This document shows, piece by piece, positions 7,799-15,200 of a DNA stretch of 17,540 bases. Position 1 is the first letter of the stretch. Every line of letters begins with the position of its first letter. Position numbers and translations under genes: made by a program. The DNA is from Actinomycetota bacterium (GTDB lineage Bacteria; Actinomycetota; Acidimicrobiia; IMCC26256; JACDBD01). The stretch lies in NCBI GenBank assembly GCA_013695115.1, contig JACDBD010000444.1:1-17540 (forward strand), in the 5' to 3' direction. Under the pieces are notes generated by a model that searched no databases, was not told where the DNA came from, and saw only the letters and a list, made by a program, of their open reading frames with translations.

Positions 7799-8974
7799 AT
7801 GGCCAGTTTCCGCGACCTTCTCGCCGCCGCGAAGAAGGACATCCGTGAGGTCGATCCCGCCGAGGCCGAGACGCGCCTCGGGGACGCCACCTTCCTCGAC
7901 GTGCGCGAGCTCGACGAGTTCGAGCAGGGGACGGTCCCCGGGGCGGTCTTCATTCCCCGGGGGCACCTGGAGAGCCAGGTCGAGAACAAGGTCCCCGACC
8001 GCGAGCGTCCGGTCGTCGTGTACTGCGCCGGCGGCACCCGCTCGGCGTTCGCAGCCCAGACGCTCCAGGAGCTCGGCTACACCGACGTCGTCTCCATGGC
8101 CGGCGGGTTCGGGCGCTGGAAGAACGAGGACCGGCCCTGGATCACCCCGGCGGTGCTCAGCCCCGAGCAGCGCAACCGCTACCACCGCCACGTCCTCCTC
8201 CCCGAGGTGGGCGAAGCCGGCCAGCAGAAGCTGCTCGAGAGCAAGATGCTCCTCCTCGGCGCCGGTGGCCTCGGCTCCCCCGCCGCGCTCTACCTCGCCG
8301 CCGCCGGCGTGGGAACGATCGGCATCGTCGACATGGACGTCGTCGACGCGTCGAACCTCCAGCGCCAGATCCTCCACAACGAGGACCGGATCGGCGAGCG
8401 CAAGGTCGACTCGGCCAAGAAGACGCTCACCGCGCTGAACCCCGACGTCGACGTCGTCACCTACGACGTGCGCTTCGGCGCCGACAACGTGCTCGAGATC
8501 ATCGACGGCTACGACGTGATCGTCGATGGCACCGACAACTTCCCCACCCGGTACCTGCTCAACGACGCTTCGCTGCTGAAGCGGATCCCAGTCGTGCACG
8601 GCTCGATCTTCCGCTTCGAGGGCCAGGTGACGGTGTTCGACCCGTACAACGGGCCCTGCTACCGCTGCCTGCTCCCCGAGCCGCCGCCGGCCGAGCTCGC
8701 CCCCAGCTGCGCCGAGGCCGGCGTGCTCGGTGTGCTCCCCGGCATCATCGGCTCGATCCAGGCCCTCGAGGCGATCAAGATCGTCCTCGAACTCGGCGAG
8801 ACGCTGAACGGCCGGCTGCTCGCCTACGACGCCCTCGAGCAGAGCTTCCGCACATTCAAGGTGCGGCGCGACCCGAGCTGCCCCGCCTGCGGCGAGAACG
8901 CCCCGCCGATCCAGATCGCCGAGTACGACGACCTGTGCCTGCCGCATCCCGTCGAGGGCCCGCCGACCTCCTGA
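7799..8974 (+). CDS. moeB: Rhodanese-ThiF fusion: MoeB/MoeZ-type sulfur-carrier adenylyltransferase
   Basis: The predicted role is to adenylate the C-terminal glycine of a ubiquitin-like sulfur carrier (MoaD, ThiS or CysO type) and then sulfurate it. The 391-aa protein has an N-terminal rhodanese domain (about 15-115) with a complete active loop CAGGTRS and persulfide Cys76, followed by a ThiF/MoeB domain (about 120-390). The latter shows [12 protein letters not shown] (127-138), ATP loop GAGGLGSP (154-161), D180 after IVDM, NLQRQ (186-190), TDNF (245-248), conserved C304 in [12 protein letters not shown], and a zinc site from C287/C290 and C361/C364. The usual order (MoeZ, MOCS3, Uba4) is ThiF first, rhodanese last; here it is reversed. 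No carrier-protein or cysteine desulfurase gene is next to it, so the pathway (molybdopterin, thiamin, cysteine or tRNA thiolation) is undetermined. Confidence 0.92.
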   Translation: MASFRDLLAAAKKDIREVDPAEAETRLGDATFLDVRELDEFEQGTVPGAVFIPRGHLESQVENKVPDRERPVVVYCAGGTRSAFAAQTLQELGYTDVVSMAGGFGRWKNEDRPWITPAVLSPEQRNRYHRHVLLPEVGEAGQQKLLESKMLLLGAGGLGSPAALYLAAAGVGTIGIVDMDVVDASNLQRQILHNEDRIGERKVDSAKKTLTALNPDVDVVTYDVRFGADNVLEIIDGYDVIVDGTDNFPTRYLLNDASLLKRIPVVHGSIFRFEGQVTVFDPYNGPCYRCLLPEPPPAELAPSCAEAGVLGVLPGIIGSIQALEAIKIVLELGETLNGRLLAYDALEQSFRTFKVRRDPSCPACGENAPPIQIAEYDDLCLPHPVEGPPTS

Positions 8975-8999
8975 CAACGGGACGTCACTGACACTGGGC

Positions 9000-9009
9000 G
9001 CCGATCGGC
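9000..9009. promoter_or_regulatory. 10-bp perfect palindrome upstream of the thymidylyltransferase gene
   Basis: GCCGATCGGC is self-complementary and lies 36 bp upstream of the TACTGT hexamer. A weaker GTCACTGAC palindrome is at 8984-8992. They could be operator half-sites or a weak 3' hairpin of the preceding gene; the signal is slight. Confidence 0.2.
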
Positions 9010-9045
9010 ACGCTCGTCGAAGCCCAGGTTTGATCCCGCTCTGAC

Positions 9046-9051
9046 TACTGT
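9046..9051 (+). promoter_or_regulatory. Putative -10 element (TACTGT) of the thymidylyltransferase gene
   Basis: TACTGT ends 9 nt before the GTG at 9061. There is no Shine-Dalgarno, so the start is proposed to be leaderless or nearly so. Confidence 0.45.
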
Positions 9052-9060
9052 TCGTCGTCA

Positions 9061-10152
9061 GTGAAGGGTCTGATCCTCGCGGGCGGTGCCGGAACCCGGC
9101 TGCGCCCCATTACCCACACCAGCGCCAAGCAGCTGGTACCGGTGGCGAACAAGCCGATCTTGTTCTACGGCATCGAGGAGATGGCCCGCGCCGACATCAC
9201 CGACATCGCGATCATCGTCGGTGATACGGCCGACGAGATCCGCGAGGCTGTCGGCGACGGCTCACGTTTCGGCGTGCAGGTGACGTACATCCCGCAGGCG
9301 GCTCCGCTCGGGTTGGCACACTGCGTCCTCATCGCGCGCGAGTTCCTCGCCGACGACGACTTCGTCATGTACCTCGGCGACAACATGCTCCAGCAGGGAG
9401 TGGGCGACTTCGTCGAGCGCTTCGAGAAGGGCCGGGCCGCGGCGGCCGGCGAGGACAGCCCGGTGCCGGTCGCCCAGATCCTGCTGGCCCGCGTCGACGA
9501 TCCCCGGCAGTTCGGTGTCGCCGAGATCGATGGCGGTCACGTCGTGCGGCTGGTCGAGAAGCCGACCGATCCGCCGTCTGATCTCGCGCTCGTGGGCGTG
9601 TACCTCTTCGGGCCGACCATCCACGAGGCGGTCCGGGCGATCGAGCCCTCGGGTCGCGGGGAGCTGGAGATCACGGATGCGATCCAGTGGCTCATCGACC
9701 AGGGCCACCGGATCCACCACGACGTTCTGGACGGCTGGTGGATCGACACTGGCAAGAAGGACGACCTCCTGCACAGCAATCGACTGATCCTCGAGACCCT
9801 CGAGAGCCGCATCGAAGGATCCGTCGACGACGCCTCGACCATCGAGGGTCGGGTGGTGGTGGAGTCGGGAGCCGAGATCGTCGGGTCGCGGGTACGGGGG
9901 CCGGCCATCATCGGTGAGCGCACGAAGGTGGTGAACAGCTTCGTCGGTCCGTTCACGTCTATCTCCCGTGACTGCGAGGTCGTCGACTCCGAGCTCGATC
10001 ACTCGGTGGTCCTCGAGGAGAGCCGCATCCTCGGGATCGCCGGGATCGCCGACTCCCTCGTCGGCAAGCAGGTAGAGGTCACCCGGTCGGGCCGGCGGCC
10101 CCGGGCGCTGCGGCTCATGCTCGGCGACCACTCGCACGTCGACCTGGAGTAG
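9061..10152 (+). CDS. rfbA: Glucose-1-phosphate thymidylyltransferase, long form
   Basis: This nucleotidyltransferase joins glucose-1-phosphate and dTTP to give dTDP-glucose and pyrophosphate, the entry to dTDP-deoxysugars. Its 363 aa fit the long RmlA class (StrD-like), not the 290-aa Enterobacterial type. The catalytic half has LILAGGAGTRLRPIT (4-18), SAKQLVPVANKP (21-32), YLGDNM (104-109) with the metal-binding Asp, VEKP (165-168), GELEITDA (200-207) and WWIDTGK (226-232). The C-terminal 120 residues show hexapeptide-like repeats (IEGRVVVESGAEIVGSRVRG) typical of a left-handed beta-helix. GTG 9061 is chosen because it puts the nucleotide loop at the very N-terminus, as in the family. It is followed 2 nt later by an RmlC-like gene; rmlB and rmlD are not in the window. 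The exact sugar substrate is inferred from the family. Confidence 0.9.
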   Translation: MKGLILAGGAGTRLRPITHTSAKQLVPVANKPILFYGIEEMARADITDIAIIVGDTADEIREAVGDGSRFGVQVTYIPQAAPLGLAHCVLIAREFLADDDFVMYLGDNMLQQGVGDFVERFEKGRAAAAGEDSPVPVAQILLARVDDPRQFGVAEIDGGHVVRLVEKPTDPPSDLALVGVYLFGPTIHEAVRAIEPSGRGELEITDAIQWLIDQGHRIHHDVLDGWWIDTGKKDDLLHSNRLILETLESRIEGSVDDASTIEGRVVVESGAEIVGSRVRGPAIIGERTKVVNSFVGPFTSISRDCEVVDSELDHSVVLEESRILGIAGIADSLVGKQVEVTRSGRRPRALRLMLGDHSHVDLE

Positions 10153-10154
10153 GG

Positions 10155-10721
10155 ATGGCCACCGTCACCGAGTCCGAAACGATCGCGGGCGTCTACACCG
10201 TGGAACCCGTCGTCCACCGGGATGAGCGAGGTGTCTTCATCGAGACGTACCGTCGGGAGTGGTTCCCCAGGAGCCTGGAGATGGTGCAGGGCAACCGGGG
10301 TGACCGTGAGCAGGGCTGCGTGGTCGGATTCCACTACCACCTGCACCAGTCCGACTATTGGTACGTGCCGATGGGCCGCGCTCGTGTGGTGTTACACGAC
10401 CTGAGGGTCGGCTCCCCCACCGACGGCGCCACGGTCACCTTCGAGCTCGGCGAAGCCGCCGACGGGACTCACGACCACCGGGGAGTCCTCATCCCACCCG
10501 GGGTCGCGCACGCGTTCGAATCGCTGACCGATATGACGATCACCTATCTCGTGGATGCGTACTTCAACCCCGCCGACGAGCTCGGGGTCGCCTGGGACGA
10601 TCCCGAGATCGCAGCCGTTTGGGTCACCGCCGATCCCGTGCTCTCGAAGCGCGATATGGACAATCCGCGGCGCGCCGGCCTCGCGGCCCACTTGCGGCCT
10701 CACTACGGGCTGCGCGCCTGA
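10155..10721 (+). CDS. dTDP-4-dehydrorhamnose 3,5-epimerase-like (RmlC-fold) protein
   Basis: A 188-aa cupin of the RmlC family, acting on dTDP-4-keto-6-deoxy sugars if canonical. Family landmarks are HRDERGVFIETYR (21-33), the catalytic-His region GFHYHLHQSDYW (58-69, His60), VVLHDLRVGSPT (78-89), VLIPPGVAHAFESLTD (111-126) and ELGVAWDDPEIA (142-153). Two departures are visible: the usual RGLH reads VGFH, and the Tyr before the Asn-Pro (active-site acid in RmlC) appears as Phe137 in AYFNP, with Tyr136 beside it. It may therefore be a monofunctional or altered epimerase rather than a standard RmlC, so I give no symbol. The start ATG lies 2 nt after the rfbA stop with GGAG (10146-10149) 5 nt upstream, implying coupled translation. 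It ends 7 nt from the convergent aminopeptidase gene. Confidence 0.85.
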   Translation: MATVTESETIAGVYTVEPVVHRDERGVFIETYRREWFPRSLEMVQGNRGDREQGCVVGFHYHLHQSDYWYVPMGRARVVLHDLRVGSPTDGATVTFELGEAADGTHDHRGVLIPPGVAHAFESLTDMTITYLVDAYFNPADELGVAWDDPEIAAVWVTADPVLSKRDMDNPRRAGLAAHLRPHYGLRA

Positions 10722-10723
10722 GC

Positions 10724-10743
10724 CGTCGTCAGCGACGACGTTT
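10724..10743 (+). terminator. Hairpin plus short T-run at the convergent junction
   Basis: CGTCGTC (10724-10730), loop AGC and GACGACG (10734-10740) form a perfect 7-bp stem followed by TTT. It begins 2 nt after the epimerase-like gene's stop and its right half lies in the last codons of the opposite-strand aminopeptidase. It could terminate the plus-strand transcript, but the T-run is short. Confidence 0.5.
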
Positions 10744-12273
10744 GGCGCGCTTCGCGGGGCTCCGCTTGCGGGCGGGGGGCTTCACCGGCTGGAAGGTGCC
10801 GGCGAGCTCGATGAGTGTGCGGACTCCGTAGCCGGTTCCTCCCTTGGTGACGTAGCCGTCGTCGCTGCCGGCGCGGGCGGGGCCGGCGATGTCGAGATGG
10901 GCCCACGGGACGTCACCGACGAACTCGCGCAGGAACAGCCCGGCGGTCAGGGCACCGCCGTAGTTGCTGGTGCCGATGTTGCGGAGATCGGCGACCTCGG
11001 AGTCGAGCAGCTTGCGGTAGTCGCCCGGGAGCGGCAGCGGCCACACTGCCTCTCCCACCCGATCGGCGGCGGCGCGCACCTGCTCCACCCAGCGGTCCTC
11101 GTTGCCCATGAGCCCGGCGACCTTGTCGCCGAGCGCCACCATGCACGCGCCGGTGAGGGTGGCGAGGTCGACGACCGCGTCCGGCTTGTCCTCGGCCGCG
11201 ACCGACAACGCGTCGGCGAGGATGAGGCGCCCCTCGGCGTCGGTGTTGAGCACCTCGACGGTCTTTCCGTTCCGGATCCGCAGCACGTCGCCGGGCCGGA
11301 TGGCGGAGCCGCTGGGCATGTTCTCGACCATCGGCACGTAGCCCACGACCTTCGTCTTCACCCCGAGCTCGCGCAGCGCCGACATCGCCGCGATCACGGC
11401 CGCCGCACCTGACATGTCGGTCTTCATGGTCTCCATGCCGCCCGACGTCTTGATCGACAGCCCACCCGAGTCGAAGACGACACCCTTGCCGACGAGCGCC
11501 AGCGTCCCCCGCGCGCCGGCGGGGCGGTAGGTGAGCTTCACGAACCGGGGAGGACTGTCCGAGCCCTGCCCGACCCCCAGCACGCCGCCGAGCTTCTCGG
11601 CCTTCAGCTGCGCGCCGGCCAGGACTTTCACCGTGACCCCGGTCTCGCGCAGAAGACGGCGGGTGGCATCGGCGAAGGCCGCCGGCGACTTGGCCCCCGC
11701 GGGCTCGTTGACGATGTCGCGCGCCCAGCTCACGGCGGCGGCGATGGTGGCGCCCCGGTCGAGGGCCGCCTCGACTTTCCCGCCGCGTCCGGCGGCCACG
11801 ACGACCACACGCCGGAGACGGCTGGCAGCGCTTTCATCCTTGTACTTGAGGAACTGGTACGAGCCCAGCGCCAGCCCCTCGGCCAGAGCTTGGGCGGCGT
11901 CGGCGGGTGGGATGTCCGCGGGAGCGGCCAGCTCGAGCAGCGTCGTCGCCACCGAGCTCGCCTTCTTGGCCTGGCGCGCCACGGCCGCGCCCGCGCGCCG
12001 CAACCCATCGGCGGTGAGCTCGGCGATCGGGCCCACTCCGACGAGCAAGATCGCCGCCGCGCTCGTGCGCCCCCGCGCCGGGACCGCGAGCGTCTGCCCC
12101 GCCTTGCCCTCGAACCCGACCTCCTTCATGAAGTCGACCAGGCCGTCGTCGAGGGCGGCGGCGACCGCCTCGGCGCCGGCACCGAGCTCGGGCCCGGCCC
12201 CCACCGGCACCGCCAGCAGATCGGCCTCGACCTCCGCGGCCGGGGTGGTCACGACACGGAAGCTGAGCGCCAC
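10729..12273 (-). CDS. pepA: Leucyl aminopeptidase (peptidase family M17)
   Basis: A cytosolic two-metal aminopeptidase releasing N-terminal residues, usually a hexamer. The 514 aa comprise an N-terminal macro-like domain (about 1-165) and the C-terminal catalytic domain. All metal and catalytic residues are present: K263 and D268 in VGKGVVFDSGG, K275 in LSIK, D286 in MKTDMSGAA, and D345, E347 and R349 in the signature NTDAEGRL (343-350). The start is GTG 12273, supported by GGAGGA just upstream and giving MALSFRVVTT; a longer open frame to 12402 would run back into the adenosyltransferase gene and was rejected. The protein ends in a strongly basic tail, PARKRSPAKRAKRRR, not part of the M17 fold. 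It is the second gene of an operon, 14 nt after the adenosyltransferase stop. Confidence 0.95.
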   Translation of the reverse strand: MALSFRVVTTPAAEVEADLLAVPVGAGPELGAGAEAVAAALDDGLVDFMKEVGFEGKAGQTLAVPARGRTSAAAILLVGVGPIAELTADGLRRAGAAVARQAKKASSVATTLLELAAPADIPPADAAQALAEGLALGSYQFLKYKDESAASRLRRVVVVAAGRGGKVEAALDRGATIAAAVSWARDIVNEPAGAKSPAAFADATRRLLRETGVTVKVLAGAQLKAEKLGGVLGVGQGSDSPPRFVKLTYRPAGARGTLALVGKGVVFDSGGLSIKTSGGMETMKTDMSGAAAVIAAMSALRELGVKTKVVGYVPMVENMPSGSAIRPGDVLRIRNGKTVEVLNTDAEGRLILADALSVAAEDKPDAVVDLATLTGACMVALGDKVAGLMGNEDRWVEQVRAAADRVGEAVWPLPLPGDYRKLLDSEVADLRNIGTSNYGGALTAGLFLREFVGDVPWAHLDIAGPARAGSDDGYVTKGGTGYGVRTLIELAGTFQPVKPPARKRSPAKRAKRRR

Positions 12274-12276
12274 GGG

Positions 12277-12282
12277 TCCTCC
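12277..12282 (-). promoter_or_regulatory. Strong ribosome binding site fixing the pepA start
   Basis: On the minus strand GGAGGA precedes GTG 12273 by 3 nt (4 nt from GGAGG). It lies in the 14-nt gap after the adenosyltransferase stop, supporting this GTG over the 43-codon-longer alternative. Confidence 0.7.
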
Positions 12283-12287
12283 GTCCT

Positions 12288-12845
12288 CTAGATGTCGCCG
12301 GTACGCACGGGTCGGTAGGCACCCTCCTGCCACCGGGCGAGGGTGTACACGAGGTCGGCCAGGCGATTCAGGTAGGGGACGACGTGACTGTCGTCGAGCC
12401 AACCGTCGCGTGCGGCGGCGACCGACTCGCGCTCGGCGCGGCGCACGATGGTCCGGGCGACGTCCAGAGCGGCGGCGACGCGGTTCTCGCCGGGCAGGAC
12501 GAACTCCTGGGGGACCTCGAATCGCGCGGTGACGTCGTCGATGATCGGCTCGAGCGCGGCCACCATCTCGGCGGTCACGCGTGACACACCTGGCTCCAGC
12601 TTCGCCCGTCGTTCGGGATCGGTCGCGAGCTCCGCCCCGGCGACGAAGAGCTCCCGCTCCAACTGCACGAGCAACTCATCGAGCTCCGAGCCCCGATCGG
12701 CCTCGGCGCGGGCGAGTCCGAGCGCGGAGACGGCCTCGTCGACCGCGCCGTACGCCCGCGGTCCGGCGGCGTCCTTGCCGACGCGCCCGCCGTGGAAGAG
12801 CCCGGTCGAGCCGTCGTCCCCCGTGCGCGTATAGACCTTTCGCAT
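12288..12845 (-). CDS. pduO: Cob(I)alamin adenosyltransferase, PduO type
   Basis: Transfers the adenosyl group of ATP to cob(I)alamin, making the adenosylcobalamin needed by methylmalonyl-CoA mutase, encoded 10 kb upstream. The 185 aa form the trimeric helical-bundle family. The ATP motif is at the N-terminus (KVYTRTGDDGSTGLFHGGRVGKD, split across residues 3-25), followed by YGAVDEAVSALG (32-43), FVLPGENRVAAALDVAR and RRAERESV. The Asp of VDE, Phe of FVLPG and the RRAER arginine, important in characterised PduO enzymes, are kept; the common FxLPGG reads FVLPGE. The ATG has no Shine-Dalgarno and is preceded by a TAGACT hexamer, so it is probably leaderless. It is co-transcribed with pepA and diverges from the arabinose-pathway operon across 43 bp. 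Confidence 0.95.
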   Translation of the reverse strand: MRKVYTRTGDDGSTGLFHGGRVGKDAAGPRAYGAVDEAVSALGLARAEADRGSELDELLVQLERELFVAGAELATDPERRAKLEPGVSRVTAEMVAALEPIIDDVTARFEVPQEFVLPGENRVAAALDVARTIVRRAERESVAAARDGWLDDSHVVPYLNRLADLVYTLARWQEGAYRPVRTGDI

Positions 12846-12854
12846 CGCGCACTG

Positions 12855-12860
12855 AGTCTA
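12855..12860 (-). promoter_or_regulatory. Putative -10 element (TAGACT) of the adenosyltransferase-pepA operon
   Basis: On the minus strand TAGACT ends 9 nt before the ATG at 12845, with no Shine-Dalgarno. Its expected -35 zone falls on the opposite promoter's -10. Confidence 0.5.
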
Positions 12861-12875
12861 CGCAGGGCTCTCCGG

Positions 12876-12881
12876 TAGCCT
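12876..12881 (+). promoter_or_regulatory. Putative -10 element (TAGCCT) of the UbiA-DprE operon
   Basis: GGTAGCCT ends 7 nt before the ATG at 12889; no Shine-Dalgarno is present. It is separated by 15 bp from the divergent TAGACT element, so the two promoters overlap. Confidence 0.55.
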
Positions 12882-12888
12882 TCGTACG

Positions 12889-13836
12889 ATGTCCGTCGCG
12901 CCCGAACGGCCTCCGGCCGCGTCCGCGCCTTCGCCCGGCGCCGCTCCGACCGGGTCCACTTCGTCGCTCGCCCGCAGCCTGCTGCGCACGGCGCGGCCCA
13001 AGCAGTGGGCCAAGAACGTGCTCGTGTTCGCCGCGCCCGGCGCCGCCGGTGTGCTCACCGAAGCCGACGAGCTCGGCCGCACCGTCGCCGCGTTCGTCGC
13101 GTTCTGTCTGGCCGCGAGCGGTACGTACTTCCTCAACGACGCGCTCGATGCCGACGCCGACCGCCGGCACCCGACGAAGCGCAACCGGCCGGTCGCGGCC
13201 GGCCAGGTGAGCGAAAGCCTCGCCAAGGCCATGGCGGTCGTGCTCGTGCTGGCGGCGCTGGCGGTGGCGGCCCCGTTCAACAGCGGCAAGCTCGCACTCG
13301 TCGTAGGGGGCTACATCGCCATCACGGTCGCATACAGCCTGTGGCTCAAGCACGAGCCCGTCGTCGACCTCGGCGCCGTCGCCGCCGGGTTCGTCCTGCG
13401 CGCCATCGCCGGGGGCGTCGCCACCGACGTGCCGTTGTCCGACTGGTTCCTCATCGTCGCCGGCGCCGGCTCCCTGTTCATCGTCACCGGCAAACGCCAC
13501 GCCGAGCAGATGGAGCTGGGCGACGCGTCGGCAGGGCACCGCAGCACCCTTGCCGAGTACTCGTCGGCGTACCTCAACTACGTGCGCTCGGTCACGTCGG
13601 GAGTGGCGATCACTGCCTACTGCCTGTGGGCGTTCGAGAACGCCGAGGCGGTCGGCGATGTGTTCTGGTTTCGGCTGTCGATCGTCCCGTTCGTCGCCGG
13701 GGTGCTGCGCTACGCGTTGGTCGTCGAGCAGGGCCGTGGTGGAGCACCGGAGGAGATCGTGTTCGGCGACCGGGTGCTCCAGCTCTTCGGCCTGATGTGG
13801 GTGGCGTCCTTCGCGGTCGGTGTATCGCTTGACTGA
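12889..13836 (+). CDS. ubiA: Decaprenyl-phosphate phosphoribosyltransferase (DPPR synthase), UbiA family
   Basis: This membrane enzyme transfers 5-phosphoribose from PRPP to decaprenyl phosphate, the first committed step to decaprenylphosphoryl-arabinose (Rv3806c type). The 315-aa protein starts with a Pro/Ala-rich, probably disordered 25 residues, then [18 protein letters not shown] (33-50), which is typical of this subfamily. The first Asp motif is [13 protein letters not shown] (83-95) and the second conserved loop [14 protein letters not shown] (149-162). Several hydrophobic helices follow (for example 113-130, 136-150 and 163-178). It is first in an operon with dprE1, dprE2 and a HAD phosphatase gene, which fixes the pathway. 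Its end overlaps the dprE1 start by up to 17 nt. Confidence 0.93.
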   Translation: MSVAPERPPAASAPSPGAAPTGSTSSLARSLLRTARPKQWAKNVLVFAAPGAAGVLTEADELGRTVAAFVAFCLAASGTYFLNDALDADADRRHPTKRNRPVAAGQVSESLAKAMAVVLVLAALAVAAPFNSGKLALVVGGYIAITVAYSLWLKHEPVVDLGAVAAGFVLRAIAGGVATDVPLSDWFLIVAGAGSLFIVTGKRHAEQMELGDASAGHRSTLAEYSSAYLNYVRSVTSGVAITAYCLWAFENAEAVGDVFWFRLSIVPFVAGVLRYALVVEQGRGGAPEEIVFGDRVLQLFGLMWVASFAVGVSLD

Positions 13837-15190
13837 TCCGCCCGAACCGCGGCTGCTGACTGGATGGGGGCGGACCGCGCCGACCGCCGCCACCGTCTCG
13901 GCCCCCGAAGATACCGACGCGGTCGACGACCTCCTCGCGGACGCGCCGCGCCGCGGGATCATCGCTCGCGGGCTCGGCCGCAGCTACGGCGACGCCGCCC
14001 AGAACGCCGGCGGCTCGGTCATCGACGCGACGGCGCTCGCCCGCGTGATCGACTTCGACGACGACCGCGGCGTCCTGCGGGTCGAGGCGGGTATGAGCCT
14101 CGACACGCTCATGCGCAGGTTCGTCCCGCGGGGATGGTTCGTCCCGGTCACGCCGGGCACCCGGCACGTCACGGTCGGCGGCGCGCTTGCCGCCGACATC
14201 CACGGCAAGAACCACCACGTCGAGGGCAGCTTCGCCAACCACGTCGAGTCGATGACGCTGCGCACTCCCAAAGGCACCTTCGAGGTGACACCGACGTCCG
14301 ACCCCGACCTCTTCTGGGCGACCGCGGGAGGCATGGGCCTCACCGGCATCGTCACCGAGGTGGCGCTGCGTCTCATCCCCATCGAGACCTCCCTGCTCTC
14401 GGTCGACATCGAACGCGCGAGCAACCTCGACGACGTGATGGCGCGCATGCGGGAAGGTGACGACCGCTACCGCTATTCGGTGGCCTGGATCGACTGTCTG
14501 GCCACGGGGAAATCGCTCGGCCGCTCGGTCCTCGGCCGGGGCGACCACGCCCGCCTCGAGGCACTCCCCGACCGGGCGCGGAGCGAGCCCCTGCGCTTCG
14601 ACCCGCACACCCGACTGGCGGCACCTCCGTGGGTTCCGAACGGGCTCCTCAACCGGTTCACCGTCCGCGCCTTCAACGAGATCTGGTACCGGCGGCCGGC
14701 GGCGCAACGCCGCGGCCACCTCGAGACGATCGGCGCGTTCTTCCACCCGCTCGACGGCGTCGCCGGGTGGAACCGCGTCTACGGCAGCCGGGGGTTCATC
14801 CAGTACCAGTACGTCGTGCCCGACGACGAGTACGAGACCGTGCGCCGCAGCATCGAGCGGCTCAGCGCGGCGCAGTGTGGCTCGTTCCTCGCGGTGCTCA
14901 AGCGGTTCGGGCCCGCCAACCCCGGCCCGCTCTCGTTCCCGGTGCCGGGATGGACGCTCGCGCTCGACATCCCCGCTGGCGGCCGCGAGCTGTCGGTACT
15001 GCTCGACGACCTCGACGAGCTCGTGGCCTCGGTGGGCGGCCGGGTGTACCTGGCCAAGGATTCGCGGCTGCGCCCCGAGCTCCTGCCGCTCATGTACCCC
15101 GAGCTCGACCGACTCCGCGAGGTCCGCCAGCGGGTCGACCCGTCCAACGTGCTCCAGTCCGACCTCACCCGTCGCCTCGGACTGACGTGA
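13820..15190 (+). CDS. dprE1: Decaprenylphosphoryl-beta-D-ribose 2'-oxidase (DprE1)
   Basis: This FAD enzyme oxidises decaprenylphosphoryl-ribose to the 2-keto intermediate, which DprE2 then reduces. The 456 aa carry a PCMH-type FAD domain: [12 protein letters not shown] (51-62), [24 protein letters not shown] (split over 110-133) and [14 protein letters not shown] (168-181). The substrate half has FIQYQYVVP (326-334), [10 protein letters not shown] (355-364), LSFPVPGW (371-378) and LAKDSR (411-416), where Lys413 matches catalytic Lys418 of the M. tuberculosis enzyme. The residue matching Cys387, the covalent target of benzothiazinones, is Ala381 (GWTLALDIP). I use GTG 13820; TTG 13829 is an alternative and would shorten it by three residues. 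It overlaps ubiA, and dprE2 starts 10 nt after it. Confidence 0.93.
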   Translation: MYRLTDPPEPRLLTGWGRTAPTAATVSAPEDTDAVDDLLADAPRRGIIARGLGRSYGDAAQNAGGSVIDATALARVIDFDDDRGVLRVEAGMSLDTLMRRFVPRGWFVPVTPGTRHVTVGGALAADIHGKNHHVEGSFANHVESMTLRTPKGTFEVTPTSDPDLFWATAGGMGLTGIVTEVALRLIPIETSLLSVDIERASNLDDVMARMREGDDRYRYSVAWIDCLATGKSLGRSVLGRGDHARLEALPDRARSEPLRFDPHTRLAAPPWVPNGLLNRFTVRAFNEIWYRRPAAQRRGHLETIGAFFHPLDGVAGWNRVYGSRGFIQYQYVVPDDEYETVRRSIERLSAAQCGSFLAVLKRFGPANPGPLSFPVPGWTLALDIPAGGRELSVLLDDLDELVASVGGRVYLAKDSRLRPELLPLMYPELDRLREVRQRVDPSNVLQSDLTRRLGLT

Positions 15191-15200
15191 GCCGAACGAC

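Noticed and set aside
7682..8977. Minus-strand open frame of 431 codons opposite the rhodanese-ThiF gene
   Set aside because: It covers the whole plus-strand gene whose domains are unmistakable, and its own translation shows no domain. It would also run into the promoter of ppgK.
12274..12402. N-terminal extension of the aminopeptidase
   Set aside because: The extra 43 codons lie in the adenosyltransferase gene, are Arg/Pro-rich, and a strong GGAGGA site directs initiation at GTG 12273.
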